Shown piece after piece: positions 34,680-43,865 of a DNA stretch of 64,000 nt. The number at the start of each line of letters is the position of its first letter. The first letter of the stretch is position 1. Where the stretch lies: assembly GCF_017355985.1 (NCBI RefSeq), contig NZ_JAFIQU010000001.1, positions 778,401-842,400 of the forward strand, written 5' to 3'. A program made the position numbers and the translations under genes. The notes under the pieces were generated by a model. That model did no database searches. It saw only the letters and a program-made list of their open reading frames with translations, and was not told the DNA's origin. The DNA is from Arenibaculum pallidiluteum (GTDB lineage: Bacteria > Pseudomonadota > Alphaproteobacteria > Azospirillales > Azospirillaceae).

Positions 34680-35492
34680 ATGACCGTCATCGTCTCCGTG
34701 AAGATCAATGACGGCATCGTCATGGCGGCAGATAGCGCCGGAACCATGGTCAGCGGGCAGGTCTATGCCCATGCGAATAAAATTGCCAACCTGTGCAGCG
34801 GACTTCCGATCGGCGCGATGTCCACGGGCTCCGGCGGCATCGGCAACGAATCCGTCGAGACGCTGATGAAGGATCTGCGGCAGCGCTTCGAAGGGCGCAG
34901 CCCAGCCCATGCTGATTGGCGCCTCGACCCCGGCGCCTACACCATGGCGGAGGTTTCCGGGAAGCTGCGGCGGTTCCTCTTCGAAGAGAAGGTGGCGGCC
35001 TGCCGGGACGAGACGAGCATCCAGCTGCGGATTTGCGGTTATTCGTCGGGCCGTCCGTTGGCCGAGGTCTGGGAGGTCAACATGACCCAGCTTGGCTGCC
35101 CGCCACCGCGGCTCATCATGGACGAGGCAAGCTTCGGCGTCCTGTGGGACGGGCAATACGAGGCCTTGAACCGGCTGATCCTGGGGCTCGGCTTCGATAT
35201 CGGCAACGCCCTGGTGAAGCACGGGATCCCGCCGCATGACGCCGGCAGGCTTCAGGAGAACTTGGTCAAGGATCTATACGCGACGCTCGCCGTCCCAGCC
35301 ATGCCGATCCAGGACGCGATCGATCTGGCGCGCTTCCTGGTCGAGACGACGATTGGCTTCGTGCGCTTCGCGGTTTTCATGCCGAAGTCCGTCGGTGGCG
35401 CCGTCGAGATCGCCGCGATCACCAAGCACGAAGGCTTCCGCTGGATCCAGAGCAAGGCCAGCGCCACGGCGGTCCCGAACCGTACAGCGTGA
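34680..35492 (+). CDS. Proteasome-fold Ntn hydrolase
   Basis: 270 residues. The start MTVIVSVKINDGIVMAADSAG fits a proteasome beta-type N-terminal nucleophile enzyme. If the Met is removed, Thr becomes residue 1, and Asp17 (AADS) and Lys33 (HANK) fall exactly on the catalytic Thr1-Asp17-Lys33 numbering of proteasome beta subunits. GAMSTGSGGIG is a further Gly-rich strand turn. It is longer than HslV (about 175) and Anbu (about 240). No partner ATPase is nearby. Substrate and assembly are unknown. Confidence 0.75.
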   Translation: MTVIVSVKINDGIVMAADSAGTMVSGQVYAHANKIANLCSGLPIGAMSTGSGGIGNESVETLMKDLRQRFEGRSPAHADWRLDPGAYTMAEVSGKLRRFLFEEKVAACRDETSIQLRICGYSSGRPLAEVWEVNMTQLGCPPPRLIMDEASFGVLWDGQYEALNRLILGLGFDIGNALVKHGIPPHDAGRLQENLVKDLYATLAVPAMPIQDAIDLARFLVETTIGFVRFAVFMPKSVGGAVEIAAITKHEGFRWIQSKASATAVPNRTA

Positions 35493-35519
35493 AGCCGAAA
35501 TCGCCGTCTCCGGAGCCCG

Positions 35520-35542
35520 GCGCCCGCGCTCTACCCGGGCGC
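35520..35542. terminator. Possible bidirectional terminator
   Basis: Seven-base stem GCGCCCG/CGGGCGC with a nine-base loop, in the 52-base gap between the convergent Ntn hydrolase and 856-residue protein genes. There is no clear T tract, so this is tentative. Confidence 0.4.
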
Positions 35543-35544
35543 GG

Positions 35545-38115
35545 TCACCGCGGCGCAGCCGGCGCGGACCAGCGTGCAGCCACGCCGATCAGGTTGGCCG
35601 CTGCCTCCAACTCGCGCGTGACCTCGTCCCGCGATACCGGAGCCTGCTGCGTTGGGGCGGGCGCCCCCGCCAGCACCTCGAGCAGCCCCTCCCACCGGGT
35701 GTTCCGGAGTTCAGCGCGATAGCGCGCATTGGCCTCCCTCAGCGCGACCTCGTCGCCGGACCGGAAGGCAGCGATGCCGTAGCGTGCCACGTCGTCGGGG
35801 TTGCGGGGCGTGGCCGGCGCGGCCTCCAGGATTCCGGCATAGGCCGTCTTCGCCGCACGCCATTCGCCGGCCTCCGAGAAGACGGCGGCGCGCAGGCGGG
35901 CGGCCTCGGCTCCCTCGAGGGTCCGGACCGCCTCCAGCGCCTCCAACGGGCGCTGGCCCCGTAGCAGGGCCTCGGCGCGCAGCAGCCGAAGCCGGTCCGC
36001 CGTGGCGGTGGGCAGCGCCCGCTCGCTGACGTGCCGGAGGGTGTCGAGGGCTTCCACCGGGCGGTCGTCCGCGATCAGCAGCGCCGCAAGATCGAGCGCC
36101 GCGCCGGCAGCCGGCTCTCCTTCGAGGGATTCAGCCGCCCGGGAGAGCAGCCGCTCGGCCTCGACGCCGAAGCCGGAGCCGGCCAGCTTCGCGGCAAGGC
36201 GGCGGCGCAGCGCCCCATCAGGATCGACGGCCGCGATCAGGTCGACATAGCGAAGGTGCAGCGCCAGGGGGTCGAGCCCCTGCCCTCGATCCATCAGCGC
36301 GTCGACCAGGCCGCGGGCCGCACGGGCGCTGTCCCCGCCCTGAGGGGCACCGGTGAAGCGCCGCACCAGCAGGTCCAGGGCATCAAGCGCGCCGCCGATC
36401 CGGCCGGCGCGCATCTGCGCCTCGCCAAGCGCGCGCAGCGCCTCCGGCTCAACGTCATCGCCGCGCCAGTCCCGGCGCAGGCTCTCCAGCGCGTCGATCA
36501 GCGTCGCATCGTCGATCCGTCCGGCCGTGCGACGCAGCTCCAGAGCGGCGAGCCGCGCGCGACTGGCGGCCCGGCCGGCGCCGGCGCCGGCGCGCTCGTA
36601 CTGCGCGAGGGCGGTATCGAGCTGCCCGCGCAGCTCCGAGGCTCGCCCCCTGTAGAGCTCCGTCGGCGGTGCGAGCGCCGCCAAATCGGGCGCGCCAAGC
36701 TGCGCAACGACCCGGTCGAGAGCGTCCGCGTCGCCTGCGGCCGAGGCGCCGTCGGCAAGGAAGCCCAACAGACGCAGGCGCAGCATCGGCGGATAGACCG
36801 CCAGGCGCCGCAGCGCTGCCGGAAGGTCCCGCCTGGCCTCGCGCCAGGCATCCGGCCCGGCGATGGGATGCGCCTGCGCGACGGCGCGCCAGGCCACGTG
36901 ATCGTCGGTCGTCACCGGGCGGGTCGTCACGAGGAGGCCCTTCTCCGGGCCCGGCAGCCCGGACGTCACGCGGAACGCCTCCTCCAGGACCTTGGCCGTG
37001 TTGCGCTGCGGCTGCGTCGCCTGCGGCCCGAGCTCCTGAAGGGCGGCGCGCCCCTCCTCGGGCATCGCCCAGCCGAGATAGAAGCGTGCGAGCGCGAGCG
37101 CCGCCTCGGCACGCTGGGCCGGCGCGGCGGCGTCGAGCGCCCCGCGCAACTCGGCGTTCCGCCGGGAATGATCGGGGCCGGCCCAGCCGGCGGGATCAAA
37201 GGGACCTATGGCAAGGCTGGGCGCGGCCTCCCCCTCGCGCTGGCCGGGTCGAGCGGTTCGCGGAGCCGGTGCGTCCGCCGTGCCGAGCTGATCGACAGCA
37301 CGCCGCACGGCATCCGCCAGGCCGGGATCGACGGACGGCCGCACACCGGGCGCCGACGCGTCGCGCGCCTGCCGCGAGCCCCTCGGCGCCGGCGGCGCGG
37401 AGGCCGGCCCCGCAGGCGCCGCGACGGGTATGGCCGCCGGCAACGGGGCATCGGCATTCGCGACGGCGTGCTCGGGCGTCGGCGACGCCGTGCGCCGGCT
37501 GGGCATGCGTCCCTCCGGCGGTATCAGCGGCTGGGGCGCCCCCGACGCGGCCACGGAAGCCGGCCCGGCCGCGCCTGCGGGAGACGCCGGCTGGGACGGC
37601 CCCGGCGGGGGAACGGGATCGGATGCCGCAGCGACCGGCACGGGGGGCGGCTCGGCCGCTGCGGGACTGCGCGCGGGTGCCGCGGCCTCGGCGAGCGGCT
37701 CGGACCGTTCGGCCGTCGAAGCTTGGGACGGCTTGTCCTGGACGGGATCAGCCACATCGACGATGAACGCGTTCCGCTCGCGCCAGGCCCTGGCCTCCGC
37801 CCCACAGGGCCAGGCGAATTCGAGCGCGCGTCCCTTGTCGGCAGTCTGGAAGTCGGACAGGCGCTTCACCCATGTCCTGTTCAGTTCGACCAGCGGCCAG
37901 CGCGACGCCCTGCCTAGAACCACGCGCCCGCCGCAACTCTGAGGCTCCAGGACCGCACGCCCCCCCTTGGGCAGCACGACCACGAGCCGGCTGTGGGCGC
38001 CGTGCTCGCCCAGCAGGACCCGCAGCGGCCCGTCGTCGGCCCGCGCCGGAGACGCAACGGACAAGGCCAAGAGCAGGCCGGCCGGGATCAGCCGGGTCGA
38101 GAAGAGGCGGTTCAT
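35545..38115 (-). CDS. Large periplasmic protein with helical repeats
   Basis: 856 residues from the ATG at 38115 (MNRLFSTRL), with a signal peptide cut near SPARADD. Residues about 30-125 form a beta-rich domain with two Cys (PQSCGG, WPCGAE) reminiscent of AMIN-like envelope domains. Residues about 125-270 are Pro/Ala-rich and probably disordered. The rest is a long run of TPR-like helical pairs (LARFYLGWAMPEEGRAALQELG and many AxxLxxLG units). It lies between motility genes and is divergent from flgF, so a role in motor or envelope assembly is likely but unproven. Confidence 0.75.
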   Translation of the reverse strand: MNRLFSTRLIPAGLLLALSVASPARADDGPLRVLLGEHGAHSRLVVVLPKGGRAVLEPQSCGGRVVLGRASRWPLVELNRTWVKRLSDFQTADKGRALEFAWPCGAEARAWRERNAFIVDVADPVQDKPSQASTAERSEPLAEAAAPARSPAAAEPPPVPVAAASDPVPPPGPSQPASPAGAAGPASVAASGAPQPLIPPEGRMPSRRTASPTPEHAVANADAPLPAAIPVAAPAGPASAPPAPRGSRQARDASAPGVRPSVDPGLADAVRRAVDQLGTADAPAPRTARPGQREGEAAPSLAIGPFDPAGWAGPDHSRRNAELRGALDAAAPAQRAEAALALARFYLGWAMPEEGRAALQELGPQATQPQRNTAKVLEEAFRVTSGLPGPEKGLLVTTRPVTTDDHVAWRAVAQAHPIAGPDAWREARRDLPAALRRLAVYPPMLRLRLLGFLADGASAAGDADALDRVVAQLGAPDLAALAPPTELYRGRASELRGQLDTALAQYERAGAGAGRAASRARLAALELRRTAGRIDDATLIDALESLRRDWRGDDVEPEALRALGEAQMRAGRIGGALDALDLLVRRFTGAPQGGDSARAARGLVDALMDRGQGLDPLALHLRYVDLIAAVDPDGALRRRLAAKLAGSGFGVEAERLLSRAAESLEGEPAAGAALDLAALLIADDRPVEALDTLRHVSERALPTATADRLRLLRAEALLRGQRPLEALEAVRTLEGAEAARLRAAVFSEAGEWRAAKTAYAGILEAAPATPRNPDDVARYGIAAFRSGDEVALREANARYRAELRNTRWEGLLEVLAGAPAPTQQAPVSRDEVTRELEAAANLIGVAARWSAPAAPR

Positions 38116-38203
38116 GCGCACCCCAGGCAATTACATAAAATCCAATACGCGCCGTTCTGGCCGGACGACAAGTCACCACCGGGCCCGGCAAAAACGAAAC
38201 GTG

Positions 38204-38245
38204 GCTTTAAACTCGACCACCTAGGTTAAACCCGCGTTCAAATCG
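38204..38245 (+). promoter_or_regulatory. TTAA-type boxes upstream of flgF
   Basis: GCTTTAAACTCG and, 10 bases on, GTTAAACCCGCGTTCAAATCG lie in the gap between the divergent 856-residue gene and flgF. The second box, TTAA-N7-TTCAAA-like, ends 13 bases before the flgF ATG. It is a looser match than the flagellin box. Confidence 0.45.
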
Positions 38246-38257
38246 CGGATGTAGACG

Positions 38258-38989
38258 ATGGAGAACCCGCTTTATATCGGCCTTTCTCGGCAGATTGCCC
38301 TGCGGCGCCAGCTCGAGGTGGTCGCGAACAACATCGCGAATATGAATACGGTCGGATTCCGTGCCGACCGCATGCTTTTCGAAGCGGCCATCGAGCGCGC
38401 GGGACGCAAGAGCACCGAGGAGGTCGCCTTCACCATCGACCGCGCCACCTACACGGATACCCAGGCCGGACCAATGCGCCAGACCGGCAACCCGCTGGAC
38501 GTCGCGATCGACGGGGATGGCTGGCTGCGGGTGGACACGCCCGAGGGCGAACGGTTCACCCGCGACGGCAGGATGGCGCGCAGCGAGGCTGGGCAGCTCG
38601 TCACCATCAGCGGTCACGCCGTGCTCGACGACGGCGGACTGCCCATCGACCTGCCGGCCGAGACGGCCGCGATCGAGATCTCGCCGGAAGGCCGGATCAG
38701 CGCCGACGGCGCGCCTCTCGCCCGGATCGGCGTCGTGCGTTTCGCCGACGAGCAGTCCATGACCCGGCAGGCCGACGGCCTCTTCGCGAGCGACCAGCCG
38801 CAGCAGGCCGCGGGCGCACGGATTGTCCAGGGCATGCTGGAGAGCGCGAATGTCCGACCCATCGTCGAGATGTCGCGGATGATGGAGCTGACCCGCGACT
38901 ACCAGAGCGTCACCAAGATGATCGAGGAGGGTCAGGAGCTGCTGCGCGGCGCCATCTCCCGCCTCGGCAGACCGGCACAGGGAGCCTGA
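38258..38989 (+). CDS. flgF: Flagellar distal rod protein FlgF
   Basis: 243 residues. The N-terminus MENPLYIGLSRQIALRRQLE and VVANNIANMNTVGFRADR, the NPLDVAIDGDGWL motif and the C-terminal MSRMMELTRDYQSVTKMIEE are of FlgF. First gene of flgF-flgG-flgA-flgH-fliL. The flgG ATG is three bases after its stop. Confidence 0.96.
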   Translation: MENPLYIGLSRQIALRRQLEVVANNIANMNTVGFRADRMLFEAAIERAGRKSTEEVAFTIDRATYTDTQAGPMRQTGNPLDVAIDGDGWLRVDTPEGERFTRDGRMARSEAGQLVTISGHAVLDDGGLPIDLPAETAAIEISPEGRISADGAPLARIGVVRFADEQSMTRQADGLFASDQPQQAAGARIVQGMLESANVRPIVEMSRMMELTRDYQSVTKMIEEGQELLRGAISRLGRPAQGA

Positions 38990-38992
38990 ACC

Positions 38993-39778
38993 ATGCGAGT
39001 CCTCAGCATTGCCGCCAGCGGCATGATGGCCCAGCAGCTCAACGTCGAAGTCATCTCGAACAACATCGCGAACATCAACACCACGGGCTTCAAGCGGTCG
39101 CGGGCCGAGTTCCAGGACCTGATGTACCAGAGCGAGCGGCGCCAGGGCAGCGTGTCCTCGGACACCGGCAACGTGGTGCCCGCCGGCACCGAGATCGGCC
39201 TCGGCACCAAGGCGGCCGCCGTGAACCGGATCAACACGCAGGGTAACCTGACCTCGACCGGCAACGAGCTCGACATCGCGATCGAGGGGCGCGGCTTCGT
39301 CAATGTCGAGCTGCCCAACGGCGAGACCGCCTATACCCGGGCTGGAAGCTTCAAGCTCTCGCCGGAAGGCGCGCTCGTCACCGCCGATGGCTACAAGGTC
39401 ATGGGTGTGACCGAGTTCCCGGAGAACACGCGCGAGGTCGCCATCAACCGTAACGGCGAGGTCCTGGCCTATGTCGCGGATAACGCGACGGCGGAATCGA
39501 AAGGACGCATCGAGATGAGCGTCTTCGTCAATCCGGCGGGGCTCGAGGCGCTGGGCGACAATCTCTTCCGCGAGACGCCGGCCTCGGGCGCACCGACCAC
39601 CGGCAATGCGGGATCGCCGGGCTTCGGGACGATCCGCCAGCGCTACCTCGAGACCTCGAACGTGAACGTGGTGCAGGAGATTACCGACCTGATCGCCGCC
39701 CAGAGGGCCTACGAGATGAACTCCAAGGTCGTCGAGGCCGGCGACCAGATGGCGGCGACCGCCAACCAGATCCGCTGA
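38993..39778 (+). CDS. flgG: Flagellar distal rod protein FlgG
   Basis: 261 residues with MRVLSIAASGMMAQQLNVEV, VISNNIANINTTGFKRSRAE, the NELDIAIEGRGFV motif and the EITDLIAAQRAYEMNSKVVE ending. Forms the distal rod through the P and L rings. Good ribosome site (ACAGGGAG) overlapping the flgF end. Confidence 0.97.
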   Translation: MRVLSIAASGMMAQQLNVEVISNNIANINTTGFKRSRAEFQDLMYQSERRQGSVSSDTGNVVPAGTEIGLGTKAAAVNRINTQGNLTSTGNELDIAIEGRGFVNVELPNGETAYTRAGSFKLSPEGALVTADGYKVMGVTEFPENTREVAINRNGEVLAYVADNATAESKGRIEMSVFVNPAGLEALGDNLFRETPASGAPTTGNAGSPGFGTIRQRYLETSNVNVVQEITDLIAAQRAYEMNSKVVEAGDQMAATANQIR

Positions 39779-39789
39779 GACCGTCCGCC

Positions 39790-40497
39790 ATGCCGTGCAT
39801 CCGCCGCCGCGGCGCGACGCTCGTCCCCCGCCGCAGCGCGGCGCTCGTCCCCATTCTCGCGCTCGCCCTGCAGGCGCCGCTCGCAAGCCCAGCGCAGGCG
39901 GCCGCTGTCGAGGAGCTGCTGGCGACCGAGGTCGCCGCCACCCTCGGCCCTGCAATGCCGTCCGAGGCCAGGGTCTCGGTGCGCCTCGCCCTGCCCTTCC
40001 CAGGCCCGGCACAGGCCGTGCGGGACCTCCGCTATGACCCGCGCACGGGGCAGTTCCAGGCCGTCGTCGCCAGCGGCGAGCGGCTCTTCGATGTCGGCGG
40101 CAGCGCCGAGATCGAGGTGGACGTGCCCGTTCCGACCCGGCGCCTGCTGCCCGGCGAGGTCATCGGCGAAGGAGACCTCGCCGTCGTTCCCATGCCCGTC
40201 GACCGGCTGTCCGCCACCACCCTGACCGACCGCGCGACGCTGGTCGGCCAAGCCGCGCGGCGACAGCTCTCGCCGGGAAGGATCATCATGCGTGGGTCGG
40301 TCGGCGCGCCCATCGTGGTCGAGCGCAACAAGCCCGTGGTCCTCGTTTACGAGGACGGGGCGCTGCACCTCGCGGCGCAGGGCCGCGCCCTGCAGGACGG
40401 CGGCGTCGGCGACACGGTACGCGTCATGAACGCGGCCAGCCGCGGGGTCGTCACCGGGACCGTCACCGGACCCGAGCGGGTCGCCGTCAAGCCGTGA
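39790..40497 (+). CDS. flgA: P-ring assembly chaperone FlgA
   Basis: 235 residues with an N-terminal signal peptide (cut near SPAQA). The C-terminal SAF-like domain has TRRLLPGEVIGEGDLAVVPM, RQLSPGRIIMRGSV and ALQDGGVGDTVRVMN. FlgA helps FlgI assemble in the periplasm. It overlaps the possible GTG of flgH by four bases. Confidence 0.93.
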   Translation: MPCIRRRGATLVPRRSAALVPILALALQAPLASPAQAAAVEELLATEVAATLGPAMPSEARVSVRLALPFPGPAQAVRDLRYDPRTGQFQAVVASGERLFDVGGSAEIEVDVPVPTRRLLPGEVIGEGDLAVVPMPVDRLSATTLTDRATLVGQAARRQLSPGRIIMRGSVGAPIVVERNKPVVLVYEDGALHLAAQGRALQDGGVGDTVRVMNAASRGVVTGTVTGPERVAVKP

Positions 40498-40508
40498 GGA
40501 GCCCGGAC

Positions 40509-41240
40509 ATGCGCATCGGCTGCCTGATTCCCCTTGTCGCCGCGGCTGCCCTGGGCGGCTGCGCCCGGCTGTCCGAGGTCGGCTCCGCCCCCGCCATCAG
40601 CCAGATCACCAACCCCGCGCTGCAGTCCGAGGCCAGGGTCGTCTCGCTGCCCATGCCGCCGCCGTCGATCGTCGAGTCCGAGAGCTCGTCGCTCTGGCGC
40701 GTCGGAGCGCGCAGCTTCTTCCGCGACCAGCGCGCCAAGACGATCGGCGACATCCTGACCGTGCTGATCGACATCGAGGACCAGGCGCAACTCCAGAACG
40801 AGACCCAGCGCGAACGCGAGAACAGCGAGAACGCGGCCCTTCCCTCCTTCTTCGGACTGCAGGGCAAGCTCAAGAACGTGCTTCCGGACGCGGTCGACCC
40901 CGAGAACCTGGTGGAGCTCGACAGCGGCAGCACCAGCAGGGGCACGGGTTCCGTGAACCGGGCCGAGCGGATCGCCCTGCGGGTCGCAGCGCTGGTCACC
41001 GAGGTGCTGCCGAACGGCAACCTCGTGATCGCGGGGCGCCAGGAGGTGCGGGTCAACTTCGAGCTGCGCGAGCTGCGGATCGCGGGCGTGATCAGGCCCG
41101 AGGACATCTCGAACGTGAACTCGATCCAGTACGACCGGATCGCCGAGGCGCGGATCTCCTACGGTGGGCGCGGCCAGATCACCGACGTCCAGCAGCCGCG
41201 CTACGGACAGCAGATCTTCGACATCATCATGCCGTGGTGA
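40509..41240 (+). CDS. flgH: Flagellar L-ring lipoprotein FlgH
   Basis: 243 residues from ATG 40509, preferred over GTG 40494 because GAGGAG lies seven bases upstream of it. The signal ends in the lipobox ALGGC, so FlgH is lipid-anchored to the outer membrane. SLWRVGARSFFRDQRAKTIGDILTVLIDIED and FELRELRIAGVIRPEDIS are family motifs. Confidence 0.96.
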   Translation: MRIGCLIPLVAAAALGGCARLSEVGSAPAISQITNPALQSEARVVSLPMPPPSIVESESSSLWRVGARSFFRDQRAKTIGDILTVLIDIEDQAQLQNETQRERENSENAALPSFFGLQGKLKNVLPDAVDPENLVELDSGSTSRGTGSVNRAERIALRVAALVTEVLPNGNLVIAGRQEVRVNFELRELRIAGVIRPEDISNVNSIQYDRIAEARISYGGRGQITDVQQPRYGQQIFDIIMPW

Positions 41241-41244
41241 GGCC

Positions 41245-41703
41245 ATGCGCGCGCTGATCCTCCTCGCCGGTGCGACAGCCGCCGCCTTCGCCGGCGGCTA
41301 TGGTGCCGGCCTGCTCGCCAGGCCCTCGAATCCCGGCGCGCCGGCACCTGCCGGGACTGCGGCAGAGGAGGCCAGCGCCTCGGTCTTCGTGGATGCCGGA
41401 CAGTTCGCGGTTCCCGTGATGGCGGGCGGCAGAACGACCGCGATCGTCCTCGCCCAGCTCACGGTGGAGGCGTCCGGCCCCGCCCAGGCGGAAGTCATGC
41501 GCCAAAGGCTGCCGACGCTGCGAGACGCCCTGCTCCAGGCGCTTTTCGGATTGAGCGGCAGCGGCTTCTTCGAAGGGCCGGCCGTAGACCCCGCGGCCGC
41601 GGCGCAGGTCCTGCAGAAGGCCGCGGAAGAGCGGATCGGCCCCGGCAACGTCCGCGCGGTTCTGTTCGAAAGGCTGCTGCGCCAGGACAACCGGCGCGGC
41701 TGA
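41245..41703 (+). CDS. FliL-like flagellar membrane protein
   Basis: 152 residues with one N-terminal membrane helix (MRALILLAGATAAAFAGGYG) and a periplasmic domain with LPTLRDALLQALFGLSGSGF. Size, topology and position right after flgH fit FliL, which supports the stator. Sequence conservation is weak, so this stays a context call. It ends the operon. Confidence 0.65.
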   Translation: MRALILLAGATAAAFAGGYGAGLLARPSNPGAPAPAGTAAEEASASVFVDAGQFAVPVMAGGRTTAIVLAQLTVEASGPAQAEVMRQRLPTLRDALLQALFGLSGSGFFEGPAVDPAAAAQVLQKAAEERIGPGNVRAVLFERLLRQDNRRG

Positions 41704-41706
41704 GCC

Positions 41707-41750
41707 CGCGGTCTCACCGCGCTGGCACCGCTGACGCGGTCGAGACCGCG
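41707..41750. terminator. Bidirectional terminator hairpin
   Basis: CGCGGTCTC pairs with GAGACCGCG, and an inner pair ACCGCG/CGCGGT extends the stem with one bulge, giving a long hairpin. It sits between the convergent fliL-like and flgD genes. No T tract is seen. Confidence 0.6.
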
Positions 41751-41808
41751 CGATGGAGGGCTGGCGCGGTCGGCCGCTGCGAACGCGGGGTCCGGAGCGG
41801 CCGTGCCG

Positions 41809-42516
41809 TCAGGAGGCCGAGAGGATCTGGCCGCCCGAGACCTGGGCGCCCCCCTTCAGCACGAACACGGTGCCGCCGTCGATATAGCGGACCTCGGCCA
41901 CGGTGTCCGTCACCACGGTCGCGGTGCTCACCGGACGCTTGTCCTTGCCGACCGCCGTCACCTTCATCTGATAGGCGCCGTCGGGAAGCTGCGTCCCGTC
42001 GGCCCTCCGGCCGTCCCACGAGAGCGTGTGCTTGCCCGAGGCCGTCTCGCCGGGCAGCGTGCGCACGACCTTCCCGCCGGCGTCGAGGATGTCGATGCTG
42101 ACCTTCGTCGCCTCGCCCTCGAGGACGTAGACCGCCTCAGCCTTGCCGCCCGAGAGGCCGAAGACGTCCGTCTCCGCCTGGACCGAACGTCCGAGATAGG
42201 CCATGTCGAGACGCGCGCCGCTGGCCTTCATGGCCTCCAGCAGCTCGGCCATCCTCTGATTCGATTGGACCGCCTGCTCGACCGAGGAGAACTGTGCGAG
42301 CTGGGTCACGAACTGCGTTCCGTCCAACGGCGCCAGCGGATCCTGGTTCTTCAGCTGCGCCGTCAGCAGGTTCAGGAAGGACTGGTAGTCGACGCTGGCC
42401 TTCGCCGCGCCGGTGAGGCCGGCCGAGGTGGCGCTGGCGTCCGTCTTCTGCTCGGCGCCGAGCCCTGCGCCGCCGGATCCGGCGGCGCCGCTGGGTGAGG
42501 TGGTGCTGGAAATCAT
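41809..42516 (-). CDS. flgD: Hook capping protein FlgD
   Basis: 235 residues from the ATG at 42516. The conserved N-terminus DYQSFLNLLTAQLKNQDPLAPLDGTQFVTQLAQFS is present, followed by the Tudor-like and Ig-like halves (AGKVVRTLPGETASGKHTLSWDGR). FlgD caps the growing hook. It starts 15 bases after the fliK stop. Confidence 0.95.
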   Translation of the reverse strand: MISSTTSPSGAAGSGGAGLGAEQKTDASATSAGLTGAAKASVDYQSFLNLLTAQLKNQDPLAPLDGTQFVTQLAQFSSVEQAVQSNQRMAELLEAMKASGARLDMAYLGRSVQAETDVFGLSGGKAEAVYVLEGEATKVSIDILDAGGKVVRTLPGETASGKHTLSWDGRRADGTQLPDGAYQMKVTAVGKDKRPVSTATVVTDTVAEVRYIDGGTVFVLKGGAQVSGGQILSAS

Positions 42517-42531
42517 CAACCTGCTCCGGGA

Positions 42532-43767
42532 TCAGACCAATACGTCGAGGACGCCCTCGGCCGTGGCGACCGCGATCTCCCGCGGCGCCCTGGCCTCCTC
42601 CGCCGTGGGATCGTCCCAGTGGCGGCGGTTCTGCCCGGCGGTGCCGTCCCGATCCGCGAAGGGCAGGCCCGAGCCACGCGGAGCGTCGTCGCCGCGCAGC
42701 TGGAATTGAAGATTGCCGGTGTCGAGCCGCATGCCGGCTTCGCCGAGCGCGCGCTGAAGGGCGGGAAGGTCCCTGCGCAGCAGGTCCAGCGTCTCGGCCC
42801 GGTCCACCTGGATCACCAGCCCGACCGCGCCATCGTCCATGGCAGCCTTAACATGCACGCGGCCGAGTTCGGGCGGCGTCAGCTCGATGCGGAACTCGTT
42901 CTTCCCGGCGACGAGCACGCGCACGACCTGCTCACGGAACTGCTCGGACGGGTGTGGCGCCGGGCCCGGGGCAGCAGCGCGGAAGGTCGTTGCCGTTGCC
43001 TCTGCCCCCTGCGGGATCGAAGGGCGCGCCGGGCCGGCAAGGGGTCCCGACGCCTCCGCCGCCGTGTCGCGGCCGGGCTCGCGCTGCGTACCGGTCTCCG
43101 GGACCATCGCCTTGATCGCGCCGGCGCCGGTCTTTTCCGGGGCGCCGGCCGCGGCCTTCGCCGCCGCGGCCCCCGCGGATTCGGCGTCGGCCCGGGGGGC
43201 GTCCGGGACCGCCGCCGGCCGCCCGGCCTGGATACGCCCCGCCTGCGGTGCGGGCCGCTCGGGCTGCGGGAGCGGCGTTGCGCCTGCGGCTGCGTCCGAC
43301 GCCGTGGCCGCGACAGCATCGGGCGTGGGCACGGGGCTGGACGGGGCGCCCGGAATGGCAGGCGGCGGGACCTGCGCGCCGGCAGGCTGGATCGCGCCCG
43401 CGGGAAGCGTCGCTCCGTCCGCCGGCAATTCCCCGCCTGCAGTGGCGGCCGCGGCTCCGGCCTGGTGCAGGCCCGGGGCTGCCGGGACCGGCTGCATGGA
43501 CAGGTAGGGGTTCGGAACGATCAGCGCGGCCGGCTCGGAGCCTTGCGCCTCGTCAGCGCCGGTCCAGGGCGCGGCTCCCTGTGGCCTGGCAGGCGCCTCG
43601 GCGCCGGCGCGCGGCGGGATGGGATCGGATGTCGGGGTTCGCTGCGGTTGCGATCCCGCTTCGTCCACGGCAGCGTCGAATGCGCCCTGCCGGGCATCGG
43701 ACGCTGCACTCGGCGATGCTGGACGGCGCTCGGCGCGCGTGGCCGGGACCAGCTTGACGTCTTCCAT
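42532..43767 (-). CDS. fliK: Flagellar hook-length control protein FliK
   Basis: 411 residues. The long N-terminal part is Ala/Pro-rich and disordered, as needed for a molecular ruler. The C-terminal Flg_hook domain has EFRIELTPPELGRVHVKAAM and LRRDLPALQRALGEAGMRLD. FliK signals FlhB to switch export specificity when the hook is complete. It precedes flgD in the same operon. Confidence 0.9.
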   Translation of the reverse strand: MEDVKLVPATRAERRPASPSAASDARQGAFDAAVDEAGSQPQRTPTSDPIPPRAGAEAPARPQGAAPWTGADEAQGSEPAALIVPNPYLSMQPVPAAPGLHQAGAAAATAGGELPADGATLPAGAIQPAGAQVPPPAIPGAPSSPVPTPDAVAATASDAAAGATPLPQPERPAPQAGRIQAGRPAAVPDAPRADAESAGAAAAKAAAGAPEKTGAGAIKAMVPETGTQREPGRDTAAEASGPLAGPARPSIPQGAEATATTFRAAAPGPAPHPSEQFREQVVRVLVAGKNEFRIELTPPELGRVHVKAAMDDGAVGLVIQVDRAETLDLLRRDLPALQRALGEAGMRLDTGNLQFQLRGDDAPRGSGLPFADRDGTAGQNRRHWDDPTAEEARAPREIAVATAEGVLDVLV

Positions 43768-43810
43768 GCGCTCCTCGCGGAAACAATGCGAGGATCAGCA
43801 TAGGCGTCGA

Positions 43811-43830
43811 GTTCTAAACCAGGGTTTCGA
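43811..43830 (-). promoter_or_regulatory. Degenerate TTAA-type box upstream of fliK
   Basis: On the minus strand: TCGAAACCCTGGTTTAGAAC, 44-63 bases before fliK. It keeps the CC-GGTTTA-AC part of the flagellin box but lacks a full TTAA half. Confidence 0.35.
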
Positions 43831-43865
43831 TTCCCGAGCCAGCAAGTTCCGAGGCCGCTTCGGGA

